The position numbers were made by a program, and so were the translations under genes. A DNA stretch of 64,000 nt from Methanolobus sediminis (GTDB lineage: Archaea > Halobacteriota > Methanosarcinia > Methanosarcinales > Methanosarcinaceae), in NCBI RefSeq assembly GCF_031312595.1, contig NZ_CP133592.1, positions 1,116,001 through 1,180,000 on the forward strand, written 5' to 3'. Position 1 is the first letter of the stretch; each line of letters begins with the position of its first letter. Shown here in pieces: positions 21,680 through 30,469 of the stretch. Below the pieces are notes generated by a model, which was not told the DNA's origin, made no database searches, and saw only the letters and a list, made by a program, of their open reading frames with translations.

Positions 21680-22330
21680 ATGACAAGGGACTTATTTCAG
21701 CAAAATATGGGAACGCTTAAAGGATACATTATTGAAATGGGAAATTTATCCAATGAGGCAATACTCGGATCAATACAGGTACTCAAAACACATGATCCTG
21801 AACTTGCAGACCTGATTTACCAGGGTGATGAGATAATTGACGACTATGAACTGAAAGTCGAAAAATGTACGACACAACTGATAGCACGCCAGAATCCAAC
21901 AGCCGGAGATATGAGACTAATAATTTCCTGCTTCAAGATAGCTATTGATCTGGAGAGAATGAGTGACCTTGCTGTGGATATTGCTAACGTTGCCAAATGT
22001 ATGGAAAAAGAACATACAGAGCACCTGGACAATATTCTGAAAATGGCTGAAATATGTGATGAGATGCTACAACAGACAATCAAGGCCTTTGAGACACTTG
22101 ACCATGAACTGGCAGCATCTACAGCCTTAAAAGACGAAGAAGTTGATAAACTATTTTATGGAACACAAAACAGGCTTATTGAATCGATGATGGGCGATAA
22201 AGCACTCATTACCAATGCATCACACCTCCTACTGGTACTCCGCTACCTTGAGAGGTTTGGAGACCATTCATGCAATATTTGTGAGAGTATTGTCTATATG
22301 GCCACTGGTCAGAGAGTCAATCTCAATTAA
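21680..22330 (+). CDS. phoU: Phosphate uptake regulator PhoU
   Basis: A 216-residue all-helical protein with the two PhoU three-helix bundles. Each bundle has its metal-contact pattern: IDLERMSDLAVDIANVAK (E-x3-D) in the first and RYLERFGDHSCNICES in the second. PhoU links transport by PstSCAB to signalling and limits phosphate influx. It directly follows pstB and is probably co-transcribed. A paralogue of the same length lies 284 bases downstream. Confidence 0.93.
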   Translation: MTRDLFQQNMGTLKGYIIEMGNLSNEAILGSIQVLKTHDPELADLIYQGDEIIDDYELKVEKCTTQLIARQNPTAGDMRLIISCFKIAIDLERMSDLAVDIANVAKCMEKEHTEHLDNILKMAEICDEMLQQTIKAFETLDHELAASTALKDEEVDKLFYGTQNRLIESMMGDKALITNASHLLLVLRYLERFGDHSCNICESIVYMATGQRVNLN

Positions 22331-22614
22331 TACCTAAAAATACAGCAATAAAGCCAAAATCACAGATTCAGAGCTTAGATTAAATAAAAAGCTTGGATTT
22401 TCACTTTTTTATTAAAGAATTGTTGTAAATATCTGAAAGAATCGTTTTTTACAAAAATAGATGAAAAATAGGAAACTACATGATACATTGACAATTATAT
22501 ATTAGTTAGAGAATCATTATAATAAACATCATTCGATGCAAAGCAACCAAAATGCATAATAAATGTATAAAATCATGATAAAAGATAAACAGATATTATA
22601 ATCGGGGTGAACAA

Positions 22615-23265
22615 ATGACGCGTACAAAGTACTATGAAAGTCTTGATAGTTTGAGAAGCGATGTGAAAGAAATGGGGATGTTGGCACATGAAGCCATTGA
22701 AAACTCAATAAAAGCCCTGGAAGAGCTTGATAAAGAGCTGGCAAAAAGTGTAATTGATGGAGACCAGCCAATCGACGATTATGAAATGAAAATTGAAAAA
22801 TCAATATCTCAAATAATTGCACTCCAAAGCCCTACCGCAGGAGATATGAGATTTGTTACATCATGCCTCAAAATAGCAATAGATATTGAGAGAATGAGTG
22901 ATCTTGCAGTGAATATTGCAGAGATTGCAGAAAGAATAGAAGGAGATCATGTCAAGCCTCTGGTAGACATCCCCAAAATGGCAGAAGTTGCCAGCGGAAT
23001 GCTTGAACAGGCAATGATAGCTTTTGAAATAAATGATGCTAAACTTGCTGAAGCTACTGCGAAAAAAGATGATGAGATTGACCGGGCATTCTATGCTATT
23101 GAAAAAGAGCTCATAGAAATGATGGTAGCAGATGCTAGTATAATTACAAACGCATCACATCTTCTATTCGTGATCCGCTACATTGAGAGAATAGGAGATC
23201 ACGCATGCAATATATGCGAAAGCATAGTCTACATTGCAGAAGCACAGAGAAAAGATCTGAATTAA
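22615..23265 (+). CDS. phoU: Second PhoU-family protein
   Basis: A 216-residue PhoU paralogue with IDIERMSDLAVNIAEIAE and RYIERIGDHACNICES at the same positions as the first copy. It has its own leader: 284 bases of AT-rich DNA with TATA-like stretches (ACAATTATATATTAG near 22493) and GGGGTGA before the ATG. That suggests separate regulation, perhaps expression when the pst operon is off. Which copy works with PstB is not known. Confidence 0.9.
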   Translation: MTRTKYYESLDSLRSDVKEMGMLAHEAIENSIKALEELDKELAKSVIDGDQPIDDYEMKIEKSISQIIALQSPTAGDMRFVTSCLKIAIDIERMSDLAVNIAEIAERIEGDHVKPLVDIPKMAEVASGMLEQAMIAFEINDAKLAEATAKKDDEIDRAFYAIEKELIEMMVADASIITNASHLLFVIRYIERIGDHACNICESIVYIAEAQRKDLN

Positions 23266-23285
23266 TCTTTAAATTGATAGAATGT

Positions 23286-26009
23286 TTAGAAATCAAACAG
23301 CGAACTCTGTGATTTCCTGTTCACAGGTGTTTGCTGGGTTTTTACTTCCGCTTCCTTTTGCTTAAACTTTTTAACAGGAGATTCTGGCGGCTTGTCAGAA
23401 AAGTCAAATAAACCTTTTTGCTTTGAATCATAGTCGAGGTTTGCCACATCCACTCCAAAAACACCCAGAATACGCTCTACCGGAGGCAACAACTGTTTTT
23501 TGATATAATAGTCCACATCAATAGGAATATTGTTCTCCTTTACGTATTCGGGATCTTCAGCGCGGTTCACAAAAAGGTCTTTGCCCGCTATGATAACAAA
23601 AGGAATACGTTCCCCCACAGGAGGAGGAGTTCCGGTTCTTTCTTCTATTTTTTCCGCCACAGTCAGATGAGGTTGTTTATTTTTATAGCTGGTAGCCTTC
23701 TTGGAGAACATACGAGTCATAGTCAAATCTTCGATTATATCAGAGTCATTCCTGACATCGATATTCCGTACACCATCAACCACTTTTCGAACATGCTGCA
23801 CAGCAGCCTCTACATTACCTTCCTTAAGCACTAACTCAAGGATACGGTTAAGAGTCTTGGATGTGAGCTCACACCAATCCCTTCGCACCGTTTCCATGCC
23901 CTTTACCTTTATGCCACCTTTCCATTCTTCCCCTGACCTTTCAAATACCCATATTGCATAACGCTTCTTTGCGATGAAAAGAGCACGTTTTGCAATGGAT
24001 TCAAACTCTAATTCCATCGGGTCGGGAAGAGAAGCTGAAACTGTTGCAGCGATCTTGCTGCCTACCAGACCGGCATCATCAAGAGAGATTTCCTTCTTGG
24101 AAGCACACTGAACAAACACACTGTCAGTATCACCATAAACTACTGACAGGGACACCACATGATCATCAGGTTCAATCGAGGGCAATTCTTCTGTAAAATA
24201 AGCAGAACCATCCTTCAGGATTACTTTGCTGATACCGCCATTAATAAGAGCACGTGTATTGAGAATATTTTCCCTTCCAAAACTGGTTACGGCATTTGCA
24301 AGAGTCAGACTGTAAAGTTTTGCACGAGTATATCCGGAATAACCATAAAAACTATTAAGCAGAATCTTCAGTGCAAGCTGTGTGGCATCAAGTACGCGAT
24401 ATTCGGATTCATCTGATGCATTTTTCATTTTCCTCTTGGTCTCAACCCTTCTCTGAAGCAGACTTTCAAGAATGGATGGCATTATACCCTTAGAAACATG
24501 TGCAGATACAAACTCACCGCCTGATGGAGGAACTATAGTTTCCCCTCCTGCAGGACGGTCTTGCTCCACAACAGTCGTATAACAGAGATTATGTGCCATC
24601 ATAATAGTTGGATAAAGTGATTTGTAGTCAAGAATCACAACATTCTCAAGCAGTCCTTTTTTAGGCTCAAGTACTTCACCGCCCTTCAGACCCTCACTGC
24701 TGCGATTCCTCATCGCTACAAGTTCATCACTTGGCTTTGGAGGAATAACCCTACCCTGCTTGCCATATTCCCTTAAAAGAAGGTTATCAACCATTGAGGT
24801 CTGGCCACCGTCGACAACTTCCTGAAGAAGAGAACCGCTTACCTGAGCCACTGCTATATGCTTGTCAAGAAGACGAAGCTTCAGGATTAGTTCGATTGCA
24901 AGCTCTGAGTCCCTGCGCGCATAATCTATGAACTTTAGGAGCTTTTCACCATCATCTAGCCAATATTCTTCCATCTCGGATGGCGCAACATCCAATTTCT
25001 CCATGTCCAGTAACTCTTTTGCCACATTCCTTAGTGTATAGCGTTTAAGACTGTACTGACTCCTTATAAGTGGTAACGCATCCACAACAACCCTTCCAGG
25101 AATTGATACCATTGTCCTGTTGCCTATCTTACGGTAACTTAATACCCTGCCATCGCGTCCAACCGTTGGCCTGACAGATTCACCTGAATTGGAAAGGATG
25201 GCAACTCTGTCGGCAATATAAGGAATATCAAAATCATTTATGTTGTAACCTGATACAATATCTGCGTCATATTCCTGGAACAACTCAAAGAACCTGTTAA
25301 GCATCTGAGTCTCGGTATCAAAACTTATGACATCTTCCCCTGCGCCTTCTACTTTTTTGGATACCAGAACAAGAGTGTCATGTCCATTGAATGCAGGACC
25401 GAAAGACATACTTATCATAATGACGGGAGATGTCTCTGGCACAGGCATTGAACCATCTATAGGGAGGCATTCTATGTCGAATGATATATGCTTAAGTGGA
25501 GCAACGGAGAGCTTTTCAGTTTCTTTAATAGACGAAGCGGTGAATACTGAATCACAGTAAATATGATCATTAGAAAATGGAGTTTCCGAGATCTCCTCTG
25601 TAGTAACCCAACCCATCCCATGCAGGCCCATATCGATCATAAAACGGTTTCTGAATAGGATATCAGTCTCATATACTTCTTTGGCGCCCGGGAGATTAAG
25701 AACATCATCACGTATTTCTGGAACATTACGAGGTTCCATGGTAGTAATGCATAACATTGGTTTCTTTGACACCTGATAACCTACAGGCTCAAATTTAGGA
25801 ACAATCTCTACCTTCCTGATCACATCAAACCTTTCTTTCAACATAGTGGCAAGCTTATCAAGCTCCCCCTCTGCATTCATATAGAAATAAGGTTCAAATC
25901 CCGGTACAAAACAGCAGACGCTTTGTCCGTCTTCTGCTCTACCAAAAAGACGGATAACAGGACCACTTTCATGTCCTATGTAATCAGCATCCAGTATCTG
26001 AAAGTTCAT
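23286..26009 (-). CDS. polB: DNA polymerase B (family B, 3'-5' exonuclease)
   Basis: Replicative or repair family-B DNA polymerase, 907 residues from the chosen start. Exonuclease motifs: SFDIECLP (Exo I), GYNINDFDIPYI (Exo II), YARRDSELAIEL (Exo III). Polymerase motifs: DYKSLYPTIM (A), NSFYGYSGYTRAKLY (B), YGDTDSVF (C). It ends in QSSLFDF, a PCNA-interacting (PIP) motif, and a second similar QKGLFDF lies about 40 residues earlier. An in-frame ATG at 26036 lies inside the CATATATGG element that looks like the TATA box, so it cannot be in the mRNA if that is the promoter. The ATG at 26009 begins the conserved MNFQILDADY and would be nearly leaderless. Confidence 0.95.
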   Translation of the reverse strand: MNFQILDADYIGHESGPVIRLFGRAEDGQSVCCFVPGFEPYFYMNAEGELDKLATMLKERFDVIRKVEIVPKFEPVGYQVSKKPMLCITTMEPRNVPEIRDDVLNLPGAKEVYETDILFRNRFMIDMGLHGMGWVTTEEISETPFSNDHIYCDSVFTASSIKETEKLSVAPLKHISFDIECLPIDGSMPVPETSPVIMISMSFGPAFNGHDTLVLVSKKVEGAGEDVISFDTETQMLNRFFELFQEYDADIVSGYNINDFDIPYIADRVAILSNSGESVRPTVGRDGRVLSYRKIGNRTMVSIPGRVVVDALPLIRSQYSLKRYTLRNVAKELLDMEKLDVAPSEMEEYWLDDGEKLLKFIDYARRDSELAIELILKLRLLDKHIAVAQVSGSLLQEVVDGGQTSMVDNLLLREYGKQGRVIPPKPSDELVAMRNRSSEGLKGGEVLEPKKGLLENVVILDYKSLYPTIMMAHNLCYTTVVEQDRPAGGETIVPPSGGEFVSAHVSKGIMPSILESLLQRRVETKRKMKNASDESEYRVLDATQLALKILLNSFYGYSGYTRAKLYSLTLANAVTSFGRENILNTRALINGGISKVILKDGSAYFTEELPSIEPDDHVVSLSVVYGDTDSVFVQCASKKEISLDDAGLVGSKIAATVSASLPDPMELEFESIAKRALFIAKKRYAIWVFERSGEEWKGGIKVKGMETVRRDWCELTSKTLNRILELVLKEGNVEAAVQHVRKVVDGVRNIDVRNDSDIIEDLTMTRMFSKKATSYKNKQPHLTVAEKIEERTGTPPPVGERIPFVIIAGKDLFVNRAEDPEYVKENNIPIDVDYYIKKQLLPPVERILGVFGVDVANLDYDSKQKGLFDFSDKPPESPVKKFKQKEAEVKTQQTPVNRKSQSSLFDF

Positions 26010-26076
26010 ATGACTTACCTTACAGGCTTGCACCATATATGCTTTACGTTGTAATTAAAGAAAAAATAAGGAAGAA

Positions 26077-26187
26077 TGCCCGGAGCGTGACTCGAACACG
26101 CGACCTCCAGATATCTCAGGAGATTTTGGACGCACGGAATTTTATTCCCTATGAGTCTGGCGCCCCAACCAACTAGGCTATCCGGGC
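26077..26187 (-). tRNA. Elongator tRNA-Met(CAT) with a 37-nt intron
   Basis: Exons form a complete cloverleaf: acceptor GCCCGGA... with CCGGGC and discriminator A, anticodon stem CCAGA/TCTGG, loop CTCATAA after splicing (anticodon CAT), and T arm GCGTG-TTCGAGT-CACGC. The GCCCGG acceptor differs from initiator tRNA (AGCGGG type), so this is read as the elongator. The intron sits at the canonical 37/38 position. Confidence 0.9.
26113..26149 (-). other. tRNA-Met intron with a canonical bulge-helix-bulge
   Basis: On the minus strand the exon-intron borders pair as CTCA/TGAG (4-bp central helix) with 3-base bulges TAG and ATA, flanked by GGA/TCC inside the intron and the anticodon stem outside. 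Cutting after the second bulge base removes 37 nt and joins CTCATA to ATCTGG, giving the anticodon loop CTCATAA. Confidence 0.88.
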
Positions 26188-26287
26188 AGTGCAGCATGTA
26201 AAAGGGCAAAGTCATATTAAAGCGTATCGATTGAAAGAGAGACAGTCTAAAGAATAAAAATAGAGCGAAAAAGGATATTGAACCTAA

Positions 26288-26848
26288 TCAATATCCAGTT
26301 GATTCGGCCAATGTGAGCAGTACTTCAGAATCTTCTGTTGCGCCACCTACAACAAATACGAACTTACCGTTGCTCCAGATGTAAGTATATCTTTTAGCAT
26401 CTTCCATACCTACTATTACATAATCAAGTATTTGTACTGCAGAATGTCCGTTTATAGAAACATCAGTGAATCGGTCACCTACAGCAAGATCACTGAATTC
26501 ACCTTTGTATGCATTTATAAATTCTTCGGCATTTTCAGCACTGTTAGTTTCAATAACATCAACATAAACATCTGTTGACTCTGCATTAGTATAGAGACCT
26601 TCTGAACCCCCTACAATGCCCTCAACCACTGCATACTCAGAGCCTACTGTTTCTGCAGATAAATCACGGATACCAAGTAACTCATAGTTTTCAGGGAGAT
26701 TATCAATTGGTACAAGGTCAGCTGTTGTCTCAGAATCCGTGATAGAACCTGCCGATGATGCAGGAGTTTCTTCTACAACTTCATCCGTGCAACCGGAGAT
26801 AGACAACATTAGAATACTTAGTATTAGAACTAAAATCATTTTTTTCAT
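26288..26848 (-). CDS. Predicted secreted lipoprotein of unknown function
   Basis: A 186-residue protein with a signal peptide and lipobox (LSISGC, Cys20), then an acidic, Ser/Thr-rich linker (about residues 21-50) and a compact C-terminal domain of about 130 residues ending VGGATEDSEVLLTLAESTGY. I do not recognise the domain; its alternating strands look like a small surface-exposed ligand or scaffold domain. It lies 76 bases downstream of the S-layer gene on the same strand with its own ribosome binding site (AGAGGTGTAACC), so it may belong to the cell-envelope set. Confidence 0.75.
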   Translation of the reverse strand: MKKMILVLILSILMLSISGCTDEVVEETPASSAGSITDSETTADLVPIDNLPENYELLGIRDLSAETVGSEYAVVEGIVGGSEGLYTNAESTDVYVDVIETNSAENAEEFINAYKGEFSDLAVGDRFTDVSINGHSAVQILDYVIVGMEDAKRYTYIWSNGKFVFVVGGATEDSEVLLTLAESTGY

Positions 26849-26924
26849 GGTTACACCTCTTAAAAAATAATATTAAATTAAAAAAGATAGTAAGAAGGGA
26901 TTAACCCTTCTTCATTTTAGAAAT

Positions 26925-28949
26925 TTAGTTTCTTCTGACAAGGTATGCTACTGCAAGGAGACCAGCTACTGCGAAAACTGCTTCAAATCCAGGGGATTCT
27001 TCAGTGTCCTCTGCAGGTGCTTCTTCTTCCTCTACAGGAGTTTCTTCCTCTACAGGTGCTTCTTCATCAACAACAGGAGTTTCCTCTCCAGCTACTTCTT
27101 CATCAGCAGGCATTTCTTCATCAGAAACTTCGCCTACACCGGAGTCGTCAACTGTTACTTCTTCACCGATTGTTCTCTCGACGAATGGATAGTATCTGAG
27201 TTCACCATTATCTGAATCAGCAGTCTTAAGCATTAAGCCTTCTGCGAGAGTGACGGTCTTGTCCTTTCCGAATCCGATTGAATTAGAGTTGAACATGCTG
27301 ATTTCAAGTCCAGAAGCAGAATTGACTTCAAGTTCACCAAATTCATCTGAAGATTCTACTTCAAGAATATTCTCGTAGTCAATGAGCCAGAGACCTTCAA
27401 CAACAGCGAGGCTGTCGACCTGACCCTGGAATACATCAGTGATCTTTGCTCTGAAGACGATTACATCAGTCTGATCTCCGACATCAGTGTCGTAGTCCCA
27501 GGTTGCTTCGCCATTATTTACATCGACAACTTCATCCTCGACGAACTCGCCATCTTTGCTGAGTTCCATCCAGACCTTGTCACCCTCAACATCGATCTGC
27601 TTTGCAGTAAGCTCATAGCCATTTGCGAGTTCAAGTGCAGAACCGGTCCTGAGTGTGTATTTGTCATCATTGTCAACAAGAAGCTTTACAAGTTCACTTG
27701 CATCTGCGTCATCAAGTGGAACATACATCTCTGCAAATAGACCAATTACTGGGAAGGTTTCGTTATCTGGATAAGCAACGCCCTCTTCTCCGGCAAATGA
27801 TCCTTCATACTCGGTCTGCTGAATTGTAGAGTTATACCACAAGTCCTTCTCTGCAATGTTCCAGTTGTTTGGATCTATTGTAAGTGTCTCTGAAGATTTG
27901 TTGGCATCAAGATCGTACCAGAAACCTGCAAATTCAGCTGCGGTCCATGTTTCTGAAGCGTTACCGTATGCAACACTACCCCTTACCTCATAAGTTCCTA
28001 CATCAGTGTATTCCTTATAAAGTGCAAATCTGAGATCCCCAGATGCGACATCTGCAGTCTTAAACATCAGACCTTCTGCAAGGTCGACGGTCTTATCATT
28101 GGAAAGTGTGAGTGTACCAGAGTTAAACATGGAAATTGTATTTCCAGTAGCAGAATTGACTTCAAGTTCACCAAATTCATCTGAAGATTCTACTTCAAGA
28201 ATATTCTCGTAGTCAATGAGCCAGAGACCTTCAACAACAGCGAGGCTGTCGACCTGACCCTGGAATACATCAGTGATCTTTACTCTGAAGACGATTACAT
28301 CAGTCTGATCTCCGACATCAGTGTCGTAGTCCCAGGTTGCTTCGCCATTAGTTACATCGACAACTTCATCCTCGACGAACTCGCCATCTTTGCTGAGTTC
28401 CATCCAGACCTTGTCACCCTCAACATCGATCTGCTTTGCAGTAAGCTCATAGCCATTTGCGAGTTCAAGTGCAGAACCGGTCCTGAGTGTGTATTTGTCA
28501 TCATTGTCAACAAGAAGCTTTACAAGTTCACTTGCATCTGCGTCATCAAGTGGAACATACTTCTCTGCAAAGAGACCAATTACTGGGAAGGTTTCGTTAT
28601 CTGGATAAGCAACGCCCTCTTCTCCGGCAAATGATCCTTCATACTCGGTCTGCTGAATTGTAGAGTTATACCAAAGACCTTTCTCTTCGATAGAATCTCC
28701 GCTTATCAGTGAACTGTTAAGGATAGTGAGATTTTCACTTGACTTGTTGGCATCAATATCATACCAAAAACCTGCAAAGTTCGTTTCATCAAAAACAAGG
28801 TCACCATTAGCATCTACTATAGTAGACAGATTAGTGCCATTGTAGACTTGACTGCGCACTTCGACTGTCTCCACAAGAGCAGTTGCAGGCACTACTAATG
28901 CTGCAATTGCAAGAAGAGCAACTAATGCGATAGTTGTAAATCTTTTCAT
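26925..28949 (-). CDS. S-layer protein with two duplicated S-layer domains and a PGF-type C-terminal anchor
   Basis: A 674-residue major cell-surface protein. It has a signal peptide (cut after about ATALVET), then two S-layer duplication domains of the Methanosarcina type (about residues 28-310 and 315-590), each with a WYDIDANKS/WYDLDANKS start, EYEGSFAGEEGVAYP, and LIDYENILEVESSDEFGELEVNSA. A Glu/Pro-rich tether (about 600-645) leads to SPGFEAVFAVAGLLAVAYLVRRN, a PGF-CTERM-like signal processed by archaeosortase in related archaea. Several N-x-S/T sites suggest N-glycosylation. A GGAGG ribosome site precedes the ATG. The coding DNA of the two domains is almost identical over 523 bases. Confidence 0.93.
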   Translation of the reverse strand: MKRFTTIALVALLAIAALVVPATALVETVEVRSQVYNGTNLSTIVDANGDLVFDETNFAGFWYDIDANKSSENLTILNSSLISGDSIEEKGLWYNSTIQQTEYEGSFAGEEGVAYPDNETFPVIGLFAEKYVPLDDADASELVKLLVDNDDKYTLRTGSALELANGYELTAKQIDVEGDKVWMELSKDGEFVEDEVVDVTNGEATWDYDTDVGDQTDVIVFRVKITDVFQGQVDSLAVVEGLWLIDYENILEVESSDEFGELEVNSATGNTISMFNSGTLTLSNDKTVDLAEGLMFKTADVASGDLRFALYKEYTDVGTYEVRGSVAYGNASETWTAAEFAGFWYDLDANKSSETLTIDPNNWNIAEKDLWYNSTIQQTEYEGSFAGEEGVAYPDNETFPVIGLFAEMYVPLDDADASELVKLLVDNDDKYTLRTGSALELANGYELTAKQIDVEGDKVWMELSKDGEFVEDEVVDVNNGEATWDYDTDVGDQTDVIVFRAKITDVFQGQVDSLAVVEGLWLIDYENILEVESSDEFGELEVNSASGLEISMFNSNSIGFGKDKTVTLAEGLMLKTADSDNGELRYYPFVERTIGEEVTVDDSGVGEVSDEEMPADEEVAGEETPVVDEEAPVEEETPVEEEEAPAEDTEESPGFEAVFAVAGLLAVAYLVRRN
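27316..27838 (-). repeat. S-layer internal direct repeat, copy in domain 2
   Basis: Matches 28150-28672 with a constant offset of 834 bases; by eye four mismatches in 523 bases. Three of the four change the amino acid (K/M, T/N, V/A) and one is silent. Confidence 0.95.
28150..28672 (-). repeat. S-layer internal direct repeat, copy in domain 1
   Basis: Partner of the repeat at 27316-27838. The repeat stops sharply at both ends; the parts of the two domains outside it are clearly diverged, so this is a homogenised core rather than a whole-domain recent duplication. Confidence 0.95.
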
Positions 28950-29240
28950 TATTTTCCTCCGTATTTATTCGTGTAAAAGAGTGAGAATCAAGGAATAAAG
29001 CGAATTTCGCCCTATTAGTCTTCTAGCTTCAGACAAACAGTTGAGTTCGTCTTTTGCCGAAGGAGACTTCATCACCCTCCTAATCCCGTCATATTGGATT
29101 ACAAGTGTTCTATTAAACAATTGCCGTATTAAATCTTTTGTGGTCTAAAACAGGACAATTATCGCATTGCATTGGCAAACACCGATGCATTCGACGGTAA
29201 ATGTCGAACTCGTTTAGAAACAAAGGTCAAAAAACAGACA
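28950..29240 (-). promoter_or_regulatory. Long S-layer leader with a possible 35-codon leader peptide
   Basis: Reading on the minus strand, TATA-like AAATTAATTTATGATT lies near 29244-29260 and another AT-rich element near 29125-29135, so the S-layer mRNA probably has a leader of more than 100 bases. Inside it, AGGAGGGTG is followed by an ATG (29072) and a 35-codon frame (MKSPSAKDELNCLSEARR...) that ends at 28965, sixteen bases before the S-layer ATG. The frame could be chance. Confidence 0.35.
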
Positions 29241-29455
29241 AATCATAAATTAATCTTCACTAATTGTCGATGTATGAATTGAAGATTTAGAAAAACATCA
29301 ATGAAATCAATGCCATTGAAGCTAGAATAGTTCAACATATTTATATATGTTATTACATAAAACAGACATGAAATAAAAGTCTGGCAAAATTCAGAAAATT
29401 TTCGACATTATTAATCAATGAGGGATTTACCAATTATTAAGGAGTGAAAAATAAG
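29241..29455 (+). promoter_or_regulatory. Promoter and leader of the KaiC-like gene at 29456
   Basis: AT-rich spacer. ATATTTATATATGTT (29337-29351) is the best TATA candidate for the plus-strand gene and would give a leader of roughly 90 bases. GGAGTG at 29441-29446 is the ribosome binding site. No other gene is visible. Confidence 0.45.
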
Positions 29456-30235
29456 ATGTTCGATGGTGCAGTTTCTGAAGAAATATCAATGGAAGATGAA
29501 ACAAATCGTGTCAAAACTGGCATTCCAGGTTTTGATGAATTATGTGGCGGCGGCCTGATACGTGACCGAACATACCTCATATCAGGTACATCCGGTGCAG
29601 GAAAAACAAATTTCTCCATACAATTCATATACAACGGAATCACGAAATACGGAGAGAATGGAATTATTGTGGCAACCGAGGAAAGACCTGAGCAGATCAG
29701 GGAAAACGTCCTAAAGTTTGGATGGGACCTTCAGGCACTTGAAGATGAAAACAAACTCGTTATCATCGATGCATGCTCTACTAAGATAGGCATCCCCTCT
29801 CAGGAAAAATATGTTGATGTGAGACCATTTGACATCAGGTCAATGATGGATCAGATCATAGCTACACAGGAAGAGATCAATGCAAAGCGTGCACTTGTTG
29901 ACTCTACAACATCTGTCAGTTTCTATCTGCAGGACCCTGCTAAAATCAGAATAGAACTTCTTAAACTCAGCACCACACTGGAAGTTATTGGCCTTACATC
30001 AATGATGACATGTGAACTAATTGACGAATCCAAACCTTCAAGATTTGGTGTCGAAAACTTCGTCACTGACGGTACTATAGTATTATACTACAAGAGGCAC
30101 GAGAACGTCAGAATGAGAAGTATGGAAATATATAAGATGAGAGGATCGGATCATAGTAAGAAGATCCACCCGTACGATATAACTCCTGACGGATTTGTGA
30201 TCCATCCGCATGAAGAAGTCTATTCAATGTTTTAA
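29456..30235 (+). CDS. KaiC-like RecA-superfamily ATPase (single domain)
   Basis: A KaiC-like ATPase of 259 residues from the chosen ATG. The core begins VKTGIPGFDELCGGGLIRDRTYLISGTSGAGKTNFSIQF (Walker A GTSGAGKT), then ATEERPEQIRENVLKFGWD, a Walker-B-like KRALVDSTTSV, and the KaiC tail KMRGSDHSKKIHPYDITPDGFVIHP. A GTG twelve bases upstream is in frame, but it lies within the GGAGTG ribosome site, so the ATG is preferred. Such proteins are frequent in methanogens with uncertain roles in signalling. It faces a zinc-ribbon microgene on the opposite strand. Confidence 0.82.
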   Translation: MFDGAVSEEISMEDETNRVKTGIPGFDELCGGGLIRDRTYLISGTSGAGKTNFSIQFIYNGITKYGENGIIVATEERPEQIRENVLKFGWDLQALEDENKLVIIDACSTKIGIPSQEKYVDVRPFDIRSMMDQIIATQEEINAKRALVDSTTSVSFYLQDPAKIRIELLKLSTTLEVIGLTSMMTCELIDESKPSRFGVENFVTDGTIVLYYKRHENVRMRSMEIYKMRGSDHSKKIHPYDITPDGFVIHPHEEVYSMF

Positions 30236-30239
30236 TAGA

Positions 30240-30383
30240 TCATAAGTCAGGATACATTTCTTCATGGCCGCATTCTACGCATTTATAGATTATCAGTGTG
30301 CGGCCAAATTGATCATATCTTTTTAGTACAGGGTATCGCCAGCGGTTCATTTTACCTTCACAAACAGGACATCTGTAATTCAT
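30240..30383 (-). CDS. 47-residue zinc-ribbon protein
   Basis: A small minus-strand gene: MNYRCPVCEGKMNRW..., ending IIYKCVECGHEEMYPDL. Two Cys pairs (CPVC and CVEC) about 30 residues apart, the second followed by GH, make a classical zinc ribbon. There is no Shine-Dalgarno but an AT-rich upstream region. It lies between two KaiC-like genes on the other strand, tail to tail with the first (4 bases apart). Free zinc ribbons of this size often bind nucleic acid or act as adaptors; no function is assigned. Even spacing, intact Cys pairs and a clean start and stop make chance unlikely. Confidence 0.65.
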   Translation of the reverse strand: MNYRCPVCEGKMNRWRYPVLKRYDQFGRTLIIYKCVECGHEEMYPDL

Positions 30384-30469
30384 TATTTTCACCAACAATT
30401 AATTATATAAAAGCATATATTAAATTAACGAATAAACATTTACTCAAACTACAGAAATCCAGAGATAAA

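Noticed and set aside
27316-28672. CRISPR-like or mobile-element repeats
   Set aside because: Two copies only, 523 bases long, inside one coding frame; they are duplicated S-layer domains.
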